Below, in pieces: positions 50,939 through 62,422 of a stretch of 64,000 bases of DNA (positions are counted from its first letter, which is position 1; each line of letters begins with the position of its first letter). The notes below the pieces were generated by a model. It did no database searches and had not been told where the DNA came from. It was given only the letters and a program-made list of their open reading frames with translations. A program made the translations under genes and the position numbers. The stretch covers positions 9,387,709 to 9,451,708 of the forward strand of contig CM119267.1 of the NCBI GenBank assembly GCA_051294375.1, read 5' to 3'. The stretch is from Paraspadella gotoi. Taxonomy: Eukaryota > Chaetognatha.

Positions 50939-52195
50939 AAACTTTTGCGTGCTTAAATTAGAATATAACTAATTGCCACAAATTGGTGAATGCCGAATAC
51001 GACCGCCAACTAGAAGCGAAGATACTTAAAAGATAAAAAAGCTGTGTTCTTTCCGAGATGTCTCGGAAAATCCTCGTTCGTATCGTCACTTCGTCAGTCA
51101 CCATTTAAATCGTCGAGAACTCCATCTATAGTCGCGAACAATCGAAAATTAGTATATATATGTTTTTTTTTAAATAGCGTTCCAAAGCTACAGGAATAAT
51201 GATGCAGAACCAAAGAGAGAGAAATTGTTTTTTTAATTTTTCGTGAGCATGAATTCTTATATCTTCCCCATTTTCGATCCTTCATATCGTAGTCTGTTTA
51301 CATGCTGCCTATTTGTAAAATTAAAAATGGGTTTCGTTATTATTTTCGAAGTTGCGCTACTATTTGCTATTATGCAAATCAATCAGCTAATAACAACAGC
51401 TAGATAAACCTCGATTGTTAGGGGAATTTAACCTAATTTTCGCCACATTTTTCAAAAGTTTTCATTGCTAATGAAATAAAAGCATAATTATCGTAGTACT
51501 ATGGTATGACAATTTTATATGCCAAAATATTTTTTTTCTCTAAAGGAAAGGAGAAAAACAACATGAATAGAAAATTCGAGTCATTGGCTGTTGTCAAAAG
51601 GTAAGCGAGAAAAAGCAAAAATTCTTTAACTTAAAAAGGAAACAACATTTCACATTAGGAGGTAGAATTGTGATGGTCATAAGAACCGAATGTTAGTTTG
51701 TTGCTTTTAAAATAATTAAAATTATTTCGAAAAATCTAAACGTTCATGTCCAATACGAAATCGCGATCGGCGACTGACGAGTAAATTAACGAATTGAAAT
51801 AAAACAAAAGAGCCATCCGCAACTCTGGTCCAACATCGCGTGGCTAAAGTTCAATAGGTTTTGTTTTTCAGGGTATCTTGGTAACCGCCTTGATTTAACT
51901 TCTAATTTCCAAGATATTTATTTTCCGCGGTCCGGTGACTTTAGAAATAATCGATTAAAATTTCTATTGCGTTCTTAGTCGACTAAAGACTATTGTATTT
52001 TAATAACTCTCTATACCTACTACTAGTTCAACAGAAACTTTTCTTTGTTCCGACAGAATGCATTTTTAGGGATTTTTCAATTCTATCTAAATCGGATTAT
52101 TATAATTTTGATTCTTACGAAGACATAATTGATAATTTTCAAGTCAATAAAACGAAATTTAATATAAATATCAAATAAAAGAGCAAACGATCACA
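50939..52195. other. Spacer, no feature seen
   Basis: AT-rich DNA between the EF-hand gene and the Tctex1 gene. Short open frames only, with no repeats of note. Confidence 0.6.
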
Positions 52196-53205
52196 ATGCC
52201 CTCGGCTCTGACGGAGAAATCCTCGGAACGGCGACTGAAGCGTCGTGGCGGAAGCATCACGTCTCACGGCGGCAGCACAACCCATGGCGCCGCTGGAGGT
52301 AGGGACCTCACTTAAAAAGTTGGAGATGGTAAAATTCAAAATCTCCTAAAAACGAACAAGAATATACTTTACAGCAGCGGATATTTTTATTTTAAGCGCC
52401 ACAAACCGCAACTAACCTTCAGTTTATTCTTATTTAATAGATTTACCTCGCCCCTCCCCCCCTTCAAAGGTCTCCACCACAAACAAGGATCCATGTCATC
52501 CATATCTTTCTTCGACGATCATTCTCACGAGGATCCTTCCAAATCTCTCCAGCGTCTCGAGAACACCTACCAACTTACGCCCGATCGAAAGTTCTTAGCA
52601 GCTCAAGCGCGGCACATTCTGCAAGAGGTTATTGAAGGCTATTTGGCAGAGGAAAAGTACGACGCGGAACTTTGCCGGCAGATGGCGAGGACCATCGCCG
52701 ACGTTGCCAAGGCGAGAGTCAAGGAGCTTCTTTATGCCAGGTTGGAGACGAAAGAAAGCTTCATGGGTCGATACTCGATAGTACATAGTTTTAGTTGTCA
52801 AATGAAGTAGTCAATGGTTAAAGAAGGTTTTTTCTTAATAAATAAACTTGGAAAATCCCGGCGGAAAAAATAACAAACAAAATCTTCTCATCGAGAGATA
52901 TTAAGAGATGAACCAATTGTATCATCAGAACAATTTATCGAATAGAAAAACGCTAATTTCTGGTTACATTCTCGTACATCTCGTTATTGTAAATTGTAAT
53001 TTTCTATTCATTTTCACTTTTGTTTTTACCGTTTCCTAGATACAAGATCGTTTGTCTGATTCACGTGGGACAACTGCGAGACCAAGGATTGGTTCTTGGA
53101 AGTCGTTGCTTATGGGACACGAGTAATGACACATTTGCCTGTTACGAGTTTCGCAATGGTTCTCTCTTTGCAGTGGGAGTTATCTACGCCGTTTATTATG
53201 AATGA
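52196..53205 (+). CDS. Tctex1 domain-containing dynein light chain
   Basis: Light-chain-type protein that in its family binds dynein intermediate chains, often in cilia. Exons 52196-52298, 52470-52740 and 53040-53205, in phase, 179 residues. The N-terminal 60 residues are basic and Ser/Gly-rich. The Tctex1 domain follows: ENTYQLTPDRKF, YDAELCRQMARTIADVAKAR, VKELLYARYKIVCLIHVG, SRCLWDTSNDTF and SLFAVGVIYAVYYE at the end. This matches the TCTEX1D1/DYNLT5 type rather than classical Tctex1, judging by the extended N-terminus. The start is the first in-frame ATG, giving the continuous frame. The next gene begins 466 nt downstream on the same strand. Confidence 0.9.
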
Positions 53206-53671
53206 TTGCTACTGTAGAAGCGATATTAGATTCCTCTACGCCCCACCTATACCTAGATTTCGTTCGAGGTTACTTTTGAACAAGAAAATTCGTTTTTAAC
53301 GCAGTTTTTTTGTCGCTAAATGGCCACGAAACATAGCGTTTATGTTATTAAACAAACTATCTATTTTTTTCACTAGGTTTTTTCCGTCAACCCACCACTC
53401 AACAGTTAGCTTTATAGGCCGTTCACGGCTTTTATACCTCGTACTTTTATTTCAATTTTTAAATGTTTAGAGGTAGCTCGTTATATTTTTTACCCGCTTT
53501 GGCCATCAAATTTTTACACATACCAAGTATTACGTATTATGCTTTTTATTTTGTCCTAATTTAAATCCGAGTTTATTTCCCCAACTGATTTAAAAAGTTT
53601 TCAAATTTGCCAAATTTAAAGGCAAACATGGTGACTTAACGATACGATCGCAACAAATTTTCACTCATAAC

Positions 53672-56600
53672 ATGCCGAGCGTCAACGACGACGACATTCC
53701 AAACGACAAGCTCGAGGATGGCGACGAAATTCCCACGTGCCCGTCACAATTGGCTGAGATGGTGTCCGACGCGCTCGTGGAAGGGCGGGACCTCTTCGCG
53801 AGAGGAGAACATCCGAGTAATGAATTTAGTTGTTGTTGTTTTTTCTCGTCGCTGGTTAATCTTCACTTTCGGACTTCACCGACAGGCGCCGTGATTAAAC
53901 TGAGATCCGCGTTCGACCTGTCGTGGGCTCTGTTGAATTTGAAGCGGCGTTCCTTGGAAAATGGACCTAAGGAAGAAGGTGATAAAATTGAAATTAATTG
54001 ATAAACTTTGAACATCAATTAATAACTTAAATCAAAACTTAGGTTGGAGAGAGTACTCAGTTTTTTGTTTGGCTGTCGCGATAAATTACGGCGCTATCCT
54101 TACTGCTTGTGAACAACCCCAGGAGGCGCTTCAAGGTGAAATTGCATTCTATGCAATATACATGTCGATATTTTTATACATATATTTTTATGTTTGTAAA
54201 GGTTTGCCAATTTAATAAATGTATATTTTATATACTAATACTCTCGGTTGCGATGTACAAAGTGAATAATGGTGGAAATTATCATAGGAATGATCCGAGC
54301 TCAATCTTTGACTGGTTTTGTGCAAGGGGCGGTGAAACAAGAAAAGCGCGTGAGTAAAAAAGAAAATTAAATTAATTAAGAACGAACAAAACTTTGTGCT
54401 TCCAAAGTAGCCGCGTTCAATTGACTCAGGGTTCGTCCGAAAGCGATTCCGGGTGTCGCTCTTGCGGCCAGACCTTTGAATCGACTTCCCTAACAGGAGA
54501 GATGCTGGAGGCGTTGCCGGGTCACCTCTTCTTCAACATGGGTCTCGCCAATGAGTCGACGAACCAGTTCGAAGCCGCGATTCTTTCTTACCAAAAGGCG
54601 ATGCTAGTTTACCGTGAGACAGAAATGGAGGATAGAGTTAACAAGGTATCTTTTGTTTTTTTCTGCTTTTTAATCTTGGATTCAATCTATTAAATTTATC
54701 ATTGCTAAATTAATTTGGAGTAAAGACAAACAGACAGACTCACACTCACACACACAAATTCTAAGAACATACCCAATCTCCTCAGATCGCTATTCGGATC
54801 GCGGAATGTCACGCCCGCCTGGGAGACTACAACGTGGCCGCCTCCTCGCTACAACCGCTAACTGTCGGCGCCAAAATCGACAGGTTTTTCTCGGCGGAGA
54901 GTTTCGCGCAGACCCTTGGTCTCTACTTGCGCCAGGCGACCCTGTTTCTCGAAGCGTCGATGGAGAGGGACTGTCTCCGCACCTGCGACGACGCCGTCGC
55001 GCGCCTCACTTCTCGAGAAACGCTCGTCGCTATCCAGAGCGAATCGAACCCCGAGACGTTGGAGATAATCTTCAAACGGTGCAACGCCTTGGCGCTGATC
55101 TATCTCGACTGTCGAGAGAGCGCCAAGGGCGTAACCGTCCTAAAGATAGCAAGGCAAATATCGGATACAGCGGCGAAGGCGGGTTCCAAATTGGTCGTCG
55201 AACATCAGGGCGTCGTTTTGCAGAATTTGGGAGTGGCGCACATCCTCCTGAGGAATTACTCGAAGGCTATCCCGCTGTTGGACGAAGCAGCGACGATAAA
55301 CGGGCGACTCAACCGTCGATCCCATCAGAGCCAATGCTTGTTTAATCTGGGATTCTGCTTGACGCGCGCGGAAGAGTATCAGCAAGCAATCGAGACTTTT
55401 CTTCACGCCTACCAGGCGTCCAAAGAGGCGGGGGACGTGGCCGGGGAATGGCGAGCGTTGGAAGCGACCGGCGCCGCCTACGCCGCTGTCGGCTACAACA
55501 CGATGGCTGCGCGATATTTTCAAAAATCGGCGGCGACAATCGAGACTAACCCGGACTCTTCGAAACTAAAAGAGCAACGAGAGGCGATTAAGCGACTCTA
55601 TGCCAGGCTTTCGGCGTTGGCGACGACGCCGCAGCAGACGATCGCCAACGGCGCCGCCGTCGCTATTATTCGCGACGTGGATGGGGCGACTGCGACGGCC
55701 GTGTCTAAAAGATCGTCCCGGTCGTCACGTCGATCGAGGACAAGGGAGAAGACTGTCAACGGAACCGGGAAAAGAAGAAACGCGGGTCTGAATCGGAGCA
55801 AGAAGTTGAACAGAGTTCCAAGACAGTTCGAGACCGTCGTCCAGGGCCTGCAGTACGACAGCGATCTCTACGATTCGGAGGAGGAGTTCAGCGACGAATA
55901 TGACGACGAAAGCGACGATGACGACGATTTGGTCGCGAATCTCGCGGAGAGGAATGCAGGGGGGGCGACGCGAGACACAGATTCTGAGCAACTGAGCGAG
56001 ATGGTGCAGGAGATGCAGAAAATTCAAGACGGATGCGAAACGGGCCAGGGCCTCTCGACTATCGGCGGAAGAGGCGTCGTGACGTCTACTGCAGACTCGG
56101 TGCAACCATTCAACGAGACCTATTTGACGCCCCTTTCAGAGCCGACAGCGGGACCCTCGCGATCGAACGACTCGCCCGAAATTCTCTATGCCACCGTCAA
56201 CACTTTGCAGCCTCCCAGCGCGCGGAGCCTGAACAGCAGCAAAAGCAGCTGCAGCGGAAGCAGCATCGGAGGCAGGAGGACTCCGGCGAAGAGCGTCAAG
56301 GTTAACGACGACGGAACGTCCCGTGATACTTCTCCCATTTACGAAACTCTGAACAGAAACAACTTAAACACGTCTCGCGTGAAAATGGCCAAGAATGAAT
56401 CACCGTCTCCGCCGCCTCCGCTTCCTCCTCCCAAGCCGCCCCGACGACACGGAGCAGCATTAGTGGACGGATCGGCGTCTTCGAGAACGACGCCGTCTCC
56501 CTCGGCGCCAACGTCGTCGGATCATCAAGACAACGAGAGCCAGAGACGCGAATCGTCACCGCCGCCTCGAGTTCGAATCAGCGATGGAGCTGGAGAAACT

Positions 56601-57332
56601 CGAAAAGGATCTTCGACGCATCGAGAGATCGATAGAAACAGAGAGTCATTCCCACCGAGAGGGATAGAAGAGATAGGAGATAGAGATGACATTGACGAAA
56701 GAAAGGAGAGAGGAGATAGAGATGACATTGACGAGAGAAAGGAGAGAGGATATAGAAGTGGAAGGAGATCCTCGTCGTCGTCGGAAGAATCTAGTGAAGT
56801 AAGAATCGCTTACTTTTGTTACTTGGTTTCTTTTCGCTTTGGTTTTTTTATATTCTTTTTCGCTTCTTTTGTTTTCAGTTCTCATTAATTTTCATATGTT
56901 CAATTTTCATCTTGTCTTTGTCTTACTTTTCGGTTTATAACTTTATTTCATTTACTTTAATTTTTTTTTCTTTGCTTTTTGTTTTTAAATCTTTTGTTTT
57001 TCTACTTTGAGGCGTTAGCTTTTTGTTTATTTTTGTTGAACCTTTATGATGGATAATTTTTTTTTACGTTTTTTTAGGATGACGAGAGAGAAGACTCGAA
57101 TTATCGAGCCAGGCAAATCAGAAACGGCGACGATCGGCCCTATCGTGATCCCAATAGCTACAACCAATCAAACTCATACGTATCTGACCGATGGAATCCT
57201 CAAGATCATCATGGGCGCGTTGCTTCCAACTCCATGTCCGAGGCAAACCAAAACACGCATCAAAACTCTAATAATAATGCTCATTTAATTAATGTTCCTC
57301 AACAAAAATCTAAACTCTGTACAATTTCTTGA
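53672..57332 (+). CDS. TPR-repeat protein with acidic and proline-rich tail and C-terminal CaaX motif
   Basis: Seven exons: 53672-53816, 53886-53978, 54043-54135, 54288-54349, 54430-54645, 54786-56798 and 57078-57332; all GT-AG, 958 residues. The N-terminal half holds helical TPR-like repeats (LPGHLFFNMGLANES, AAILSYQKAMLVYRE, VVLQNLGVAHILLRNYSKAI, QCLFNLGFCLTRAEEYQQAI, WRALEATGAAYAAVGYN), typical of a protein-binding scaffold. Then follow a basic [14 protein letters not shown] stretch, an acidic run (DEYDDESDDDDD), a Ser-rich part, a poly-Pro motif (PPPPLPPPKPPRRHG) that could bind SH3 domains, and an Asp/Arg repeat (DDIDERKERG twice). It ends KSKLCTIS, a possible prenylation CaaX box. I cannot name the family; TTC24 is a loose resemblance. 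The next gene starts 135 nt downstream. Confidence 0.85.
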
Positions 57333-57467
57333 ATTCGAAAAAAAAATCTAAAGGTGACCGGAAGAGCGCCTTATTAACACTCATTAAAAAATTATTTTAA
57401 TTCTATATTTTTGCAATGTAATTTAGTTATCACAATTTATTGTAGTTTTAGACCTGTTAAGTAAAAC

Positions 57468-60400
57468 ATGAAGCGTACGGGAAAAGTAAAACCTTTCAAA
57501 TCCTATAACTCTCAACAACATCTCCTAGAAAACGACGAATACGAAGAAGAACCAAAACGTGAGACGCGCGCCCCGGATGTAGGACGAGTAACCCCTCAGC
57601 CGCAGATTGAGCCAACGGGGCCTCCGGTTTCCGATGCAATCTTCGCCGCCCAAGCGACACGAGAGGCGGCGGAAAAATGGAGGACTTACTCGACGTCGCG
57701 GAGAATCGGCTTTCGACGTCAACAGTCTGTCGGCAGCCCCGTTCACACAACCAAGGAGGGAGGCCTGTGGAGTTTGAGTTCGGACAATCGGTTAGCCTGC
57801 TTGGGCCTCTCTTCCAGTCCCGACCAAGTGGACGGGATCGAGAGAGTGGCGGAAGGCAAAGGAGGTCGACGTCGCAGCAGCTTGGCCCAAAGTCGAGCTC
57901 TCATCCAGTACTTTTCCAGGTTGGGAGAATCGTCCAAAGAAGACGAGGTCGTCGACTTGGAATTCGTCGAGTCGCTGCTCAATGCCGGCGCCGACGTCAA
58001 CTGTCGTGACAAATGCGGGCAATCGATTTTCCACGAGGTGGCGCGAGCATGGCACACGGACGTCGCAAAGTTTCTATTGGCCCGCGGCGCCGATCCCAAT
58101 CTTGCCGATCACTACGGTCGGACGCCGCTCCACGTCGCCGCGGCCGTCGATTACCCGGAGATGGTGTCGTTCCTGCTCGATCATGGCGCCAACATCGAGG
58201 CGCTCAGCGACGAAAAACAAACGCCGCTCCATTTCGCAGCAAGGAACGATGCCGCCGGCGGCGTGAAAATTTTGTTTCGCCGGAACGCCGACATCCACGC
58301 CAGGGATTTCAAAGGAAGAACGCCGTTGCATCTGGCGGCGGAATTAGACCGAAGCGAGACAGCCAGATCGCTTATCGATCTGGGTGCACCTGCTGGGGTC
58401 ATGGACAACAGCGGACAAACAGCCATGGCATGGATGATAGTCAAGATGCCTCCAGTGGCGAAGGAGGGTCTGGATCAACTCCATATTTCGGACAGAGCTA
58501 ATCGAAAACAGTACTACTACTTGAATTTCTTGGAACCTTTGCCTCCAGTACCTACGGAGAGCATGAGAGCTACAAGGAAGGAGCTGGCTTCCTTTGAGGG
58601 TTATGCCAAGGGTTCTCTGGAATCGATTGTGCAACACAATCAATATGAGTTGATCACACACAGGGTCATCCAACAACTGATTCAGATTAAGTGGAAACGA
58701 TTTGGAAGAAGAGGAGCGTGGCTCGAGATATTAAAAAGCCTCATATATGTTTTGATTTGGTCGGTTCTTTTCATACTTCCTCCGCACGAATTCGAAAAAA
58801 AACGAGAGTACGTACTGTCTCGGGATTGGCACAGAATAGTCCTTCACGTGATTGGGATTGTTTTGACTCTCTATCTCATTGCCAATGAATTGTGGGAATA
58901 TTGTAAATCCAGTCAGAAGCACAGACAATGGAAGATGTGGCGACAGAAAGAAATTCGTAAAGATCTCGCGTACTGTCACCCGAGGTGGCCTGAAGAAAAA
59001 CTGTATTTGGAACAAGAAGAAAACGATTTGGATGGAACGAAACCATCTTATTTCAACGACGTGTGGAACATTTTTGATTGGGTTTGTTTCCTGTTGCTGT
59101 TAGTTTGCTCGATCCTGCATGTGGTCGACGTCGTAGATGAATCGAGAACAAGTGACTTCATCGCTCAACTTTACACTCAAATGTCCGCCGGAACGGTCGT
59201 TTTCATCTGGCTGAGACTTCTGAAAAATGTTCGGGTTTACAAACCTATAGGGCCGTTTATAGTTATGTTGACTCACATAATCGCCGACTTGCTAAAATTT
59301 CTCTTCTTGTACGTACAAATTCTTATTTCATTTTCCTTCGCGTTTTGGATCATTTACGGAGGCGTGCCAAGGTACAAAAATGACTTAACCTTTGAACAAA
59401 AATCTAAATGCGATGAAACTTACTACACCACGGGAGTCACGACCCCGACCCCTGTCACCAGTCTTTCTAATAATGTCAATTGTACTAAAATAGAAGTGGA
59501 AGGCATGATAAATTTTGGAGACCTAATGTACAGTATGTTTCGAATAACTTTGGTGGACGAGTACGATTTTAACAACATGCTGTTGATCGATCCCGTGATG
59601 GCTCGCATTCTCTGTGGGGCCTTTCTCACCATTTCCGCCATCTTACTTCTTAACATGCTCATTGCTCTTCTGTCTGACACATTTCAACGGGTTTACGACA
59701 ACGCCAAAGCCAACGCCCTGATGGAAAGAGCTCGTTTCATTGTCTCGTTGGAAGATAACTTGTCCGGCAAAAAGATAAACGAATACAGAAGGTACGTTCA
59801 AGAGTCCTGCTCACCATTAGGTCTTTACTACGATGACGACTACACCGACGGTGGAAGCGAAGACCTAATCAAGGTGACTATTCAAATTAAAAATCAATTG
59901 GACGACTTTATGGAAAATGAAAAACGGAAGGCGGAAGCGAGAGAAAAGGAACAAACGATTTTACGGGATTTTTATTCTACGTTTATGCAAAGAAGCGCAG
60001 TTGAGGACGAATTGCGAAGAACTCAGCCACCTCCAGCCCCTCAGAAAACGATTGAAAGGATTCTTCCGTGCGACCACAAGTCTGAACTAGAGCACCTGTT
60101 CAAAACAGTGCAACAGGTTCAAGCGCGCCAAGTAGCTCTCAATCAACGATATCAATCGGACATGTCTACGGTTTTAACCTTGATACGAAGTATGGCCCCT
60201 TCGCAGCCAATCAGAGTGGACGAGACCCTGACTCTCAGATCTGATAGGGCGATTCGAGAAATGGAGGCGCGATCGGATGAGGATTCACGGGATGAGGAGA
60301 GTCATTCCGTTTCAACGTCGAGAAGAAAGAGATCAAGAAGACGGAGGCGAACGCAATCGAGTAGCCTGAGTCGAGATAATCGGCGCGAGAAAACTCATCT

Positions 60401-60695
60401 TCCAATTCTTGAGCCTCTGAGAAACGAGAACATCAAATCAATTCCCTCAATTGGGGAATCGATGACTATTTCAAATTCACCGAGGCAGACGGAAGTTAAT
60501 GTTGTAGAGGTGAAGAACGAAGATATTCCAGAAAGTCGCGATCGGGTTTTTACTGTCGAGAAACCATACGGTTTAATCGGTCAAGAGGATATCGTCAAAT
60601 ACAACGTGGATGCTAACAGAGATGTTGTACAAGGAGAAAAATCAACTAACGTTATATCTTACGATTTGAAACCCCGGAAAAAGAAAAAGAATTAA
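57468..60695 (+). CDS. Ankyrin-repeat TRP cation channel, single exon
   Basis: Membrane cation channel, 1075 residues in one uninterrupted frame. Residues 1-150 are charged. Four or five ankyrin repeats span about 160-320 (DHYGRTPLHVAAAVDYPEMV, EKQTPLHFAARND, FKGRTPLHLAAELDRSET). Transmembrane segments: S1 about 418-440 (LKSLIYVLIWSVLFILP), S2 455-475, S3 530-555, S4 575-600 and S5 610-635. The pore is near 682-700 (FRITLVDEYDFNN) and S6 705-742 (GAFLTISAILLLNMLIALLS), leading to DTFQRVYDNAKAN. The C-terminus is coiled and Arg/Ser-rich, ending in Lys. The pore and post-S6 sequence fit the TRP family, but I cannot assign V, A or another subfamily. A possible acceptor (GTTTTAG) lies 16 nt before ATG. 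Confidence 0.9.
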   Translation: MKRTGKVKPFKSYNSQQHLLENDEYEEEPKRETRAPDVGRVTPQPQIEPTGPPVSDAIFAAQATREAAEKWRTYSTSRRIGFRRQQSVGSPVHTTKEGGLWSLSSDNRLACLGLSSSPDQVDGIERVAEGKGGRRRSSLAQSRALIQYFSRLGESSKEDEVVDLEFVESLLNAGADVNCRDKCGQSIFHEVARAWHTDVAKFLLARGADPNLADHYGRTPLHVAAAVDYPEMVSFLLDHGANIEALSDEKQTPLHFAARNDAAGGVKILFRRNADIHARDFKGRTPLHLAAELDRSETARSLIDLGAPAGVMDNSGQTAMAWMIVKMPPVAKEGLDQLHISDRANRKQYYYLNFLEPLPPVPTESMRATRKELASFEGYAKGSLESIVQHNQYELITHRVIQQLIQIKWKRFGRRGAWLEILKSLIYVLIWSVLFILPPHEFEKKREYVLSRDWHRIVLHVIGIVLTLYLIANELWEYCKSSQKHRQWKMWRQKEIRKDLAYCHPRWPEEKLYLEQEENDLDGTKPSYFNDVWNIFDWVCFLLLLVCSILHVVDVVDESRTSDFIAQLYTQMSAGTVVFIWLRLLKNVRVYKPIGPFIVMLTHIIADLLKFLFLYVQILISFSFAFWIIYGGVPRYKNDLTFEQKSKCDETYYTTGVTTPTPVTSLSNNVNCTKIEVEGMINFGDLMYSMFRITLVDEYDFNNMLLIDPVMARILCGAFLTISAILLLNMLIALLSDTFQRVYDNAKANALMERARFIVSLEDNLSGKKINEYRRYVQESCSPLGLYYDDDYTDGGSEDLIKVTIQIKNQLDDFMENEKRKAEAREKEQTILRDFYSTFMQRSAVEDELRRTQPPPAPQKTIERILPCDHKSELEHLFKTVQQVQARQVALNQRYQSDMSTVLTLIRSMAPSQPIRVDETLTLRSDRAIREMEARSDEDSRDEESHSVSTSRRKRSRRRRRTQSSSLSRDNRREKTHLPILEPLRNENIKSIPSIGESMTISNSPRQTEVNVVEVKNEDIPESRDRVFTVEKPYGLIGQEDIVKYNVDANRDVVQGEKSTNVISYDLKPRKKKKN

Positions 60696-60808
60696 ATAAT
60701 ACTTACTTATTAAGTGATTGCAATCATTATCGATTAGCATCTATCTTTTATAAATATTTTTTTGGTATTTTTGTGTTTTTTGACATGTTGCATGAATTTA
60801 TAAAAAAG

Positions 60809-60814
60809 AATAAA
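60809..60814 (+). promoter_or_regulatory. Polyadenylation signal AATAAA
   Basis: AATAAA 113 nt after the TRP channel stop codon, the only clear such signal between the TPR gene and DAD1. Confidence 0.55.
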
Positions 60815-61039
60815 AGTGAAACGGGTTCATATTTAGCTTGTCATCGTCTGGTAGGGCTGTTAAGCGGTAAATGTTAATCGGGGATCTCAAGTAAAAAAGA
60901 ATTTACGGCTGAATTTTTTGATATCCTTACTAAGAAAGAAAGTTACAGAGCCCCAGAGTCCAACATAACACGCAATCTCGATTACAGGAAAGAGTGTGTT
61001 GGTTTTAAATAAAAACAATGAAATACAGAAAAATAAAAA

Positions 61040-61170
61040 TAATTACTTATTAAATTGGTGCAACCAATATAAAAATTATTCCATTATTCAATAAACAAGC
61101 CATTAAGTCTCTCACAAGATAATGACAGAGGAAGTTTATTAACTCCGAGAGATCCTGGCTTCGCAATCAA
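61040..61170 (+). repeat. Dispersed AT-rich repeat, copy 3
   Basis: Starts TTAAATTGGTGCAACCAAT and contains CAATAAACAAGCCAT, CTCTCACAAGATAATGACA and TTTATTAACTCC. It lies in direct orientation just before a second, fuller copy in the spacer between the TRP channel gene and DAD1. Confidence 0.6.
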
Positions 61171-61196
61171 TGAAGTGATTTATTAATTTAACTTTT

Positions 61197-61405
61197 ATAT
61201 GAAATTGACACAACCAATATAAAAATTATCCATTCATTTAATAAATAAGCTATCTTGGACAGGCATTGGTGGTTTAAGGCCTCCATCACTCTTACAAGAT
61301 AATGACATAGCAGGTCCCTGAAAGCTTTCAATCAAGACTCTCTCACAGTCTCGTTTATTCACTCCCAGAGTACCTGGTTTCCCTATCAATGACGTGGTAT
61401 AATGT
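61197..61405 (+). repeat. Dispersed AT-rich repeat, copy 4
   Basis: Contains TGAAATTGACACAACCAAT, ATAAATAAGCTATCTTGGAC, CTTACAAGATAATGACATAG and TTTATTCACTCCCAGAGTACC. It is the longest copy in the window and the reference for the family. Confidence 0.65.
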
Positions 61406-61919
61406 TTTATTATTTTCATATTTCAATAAGGTTGTAATTTTTTATGAGTTCGTAATGAACAAACTAAATACGGACCGCTATTTATTTTAGTGCGCGCAAA
61501 CTCATAATTTCTCCGTCTTTTGTTTCTTGATCGCCCTCTTTTTTTTTTGCGGACGCAACTTTGGTTCCACATCTTAATCTTCGTCGTCATCGACCTCGCA
61601 TTGATTATGCTCGATTCTGGCCTCGTAGGTTCGGGGGAAAAAACCGGCGTTCCCAAGGAATTACGTGTCCGACCTGGTTTTACAATTTTCTAATTTTGAA
61701 AAATAATTTACGAGGTTTCCTAATGTTTCCTACGTTTTCTATTATTGCTTCATGCATGTCTGTTTGTTTGTTATTGTATTTTTTATATTGTTACTGTGTG
61801 ATTCAAAAAATTGTTTTGCATGAAATAGATTATGTAAAAAACCTATTTTTGGGTTTTTTCTCTTGTAATTCCAGAACGTTCATTTGCTTTAAAGCGGTTT
61901 TACATAAAAGATTTTTGCC

Positions 61920-62267
61920 ATGCTGGAGCAAAGAAGCGTCGTTGGCGTCGTCCATCGGTTTCTTCAGGATTATGCAGCGGGCACGCCCACGAAATTGAAG
62001 TTGATTGACGCTTACATGGCTTACATCATGGTCACGGGAGTCGTCCAATTTCTTTACTGCTGCTTGGTCGGGACGTTTCCTTTCAACTCCTTTTTGTCGG
62101 GGTTCATCTCGTGCGTGGGTTCCTTCATCTTGGCCGCCTGCCTACGCATCCAGAGCAACCCACAAAACAAGTCAGATTTTCACCACATCGGACCCGAACG
62201 CGCCTTCGCCGATTTCCTTTTCGCTAGCATTGTCCTGCACTTAGTCGTGATGAACTTCATCGGTTAA
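61920..62267 (+). CDS. DAD1: Oligosaccharyltransferase subunit DAD1
   Basis: Small ER membrane subunit of the N-glycosylation transferase, needed for complex stability; loss triggers cell death in the family. 115 residues, full length (human 113). Seen: [58 protein letters not shown] and [22 protein letters not shown] at the exact C-terminus. Three hydrophobic segments. The ATG is 45 nt after an acceptor (AATTCCAG), so the leader is spliced on. The coding part is a single exon. TFIIB begins 155 nt downstream on the same strand. Confidence 0.97.
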   Translation: MLEQRSVVGVVHRFLQDYAAGTPTKLKLIDAYMAYIMVTGVVQFLYCCLVGTFPFNSFLSGFISCVGSFILAACLRIQSNPQNKSDFHHIGPERAFADFLFASIVLHLVVMNFIG

Positions 62268-62422
62268 ATTTCGCTTTTGGAACTCTCGTTCAACTGAATT
62301 TTTTTTTTAATGGCAGAAATAATCGGTGTATATAGTGTATGACTCAATGCATTCCTTATTATGTTTTCCTAGTCGTTTTTATATAAAATAAGGCTTTAAA
62401 ATATCACTTTTATTTCTCAAAG

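Larger units (their letters stand above)
60815..61874. other. Spacer with dispersed repeats and possible DAD1 leader exon
   Basis: Two copies of the dispersed repeat lie at 61040-61405. A GC-richer segment at 61480-61624 ends at GGCCTC|GTAGGT and could be the DAD1 untranslated exon, followed by a 250-nt intron ending TTCCAG at 61874. Confidence 0.4.
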
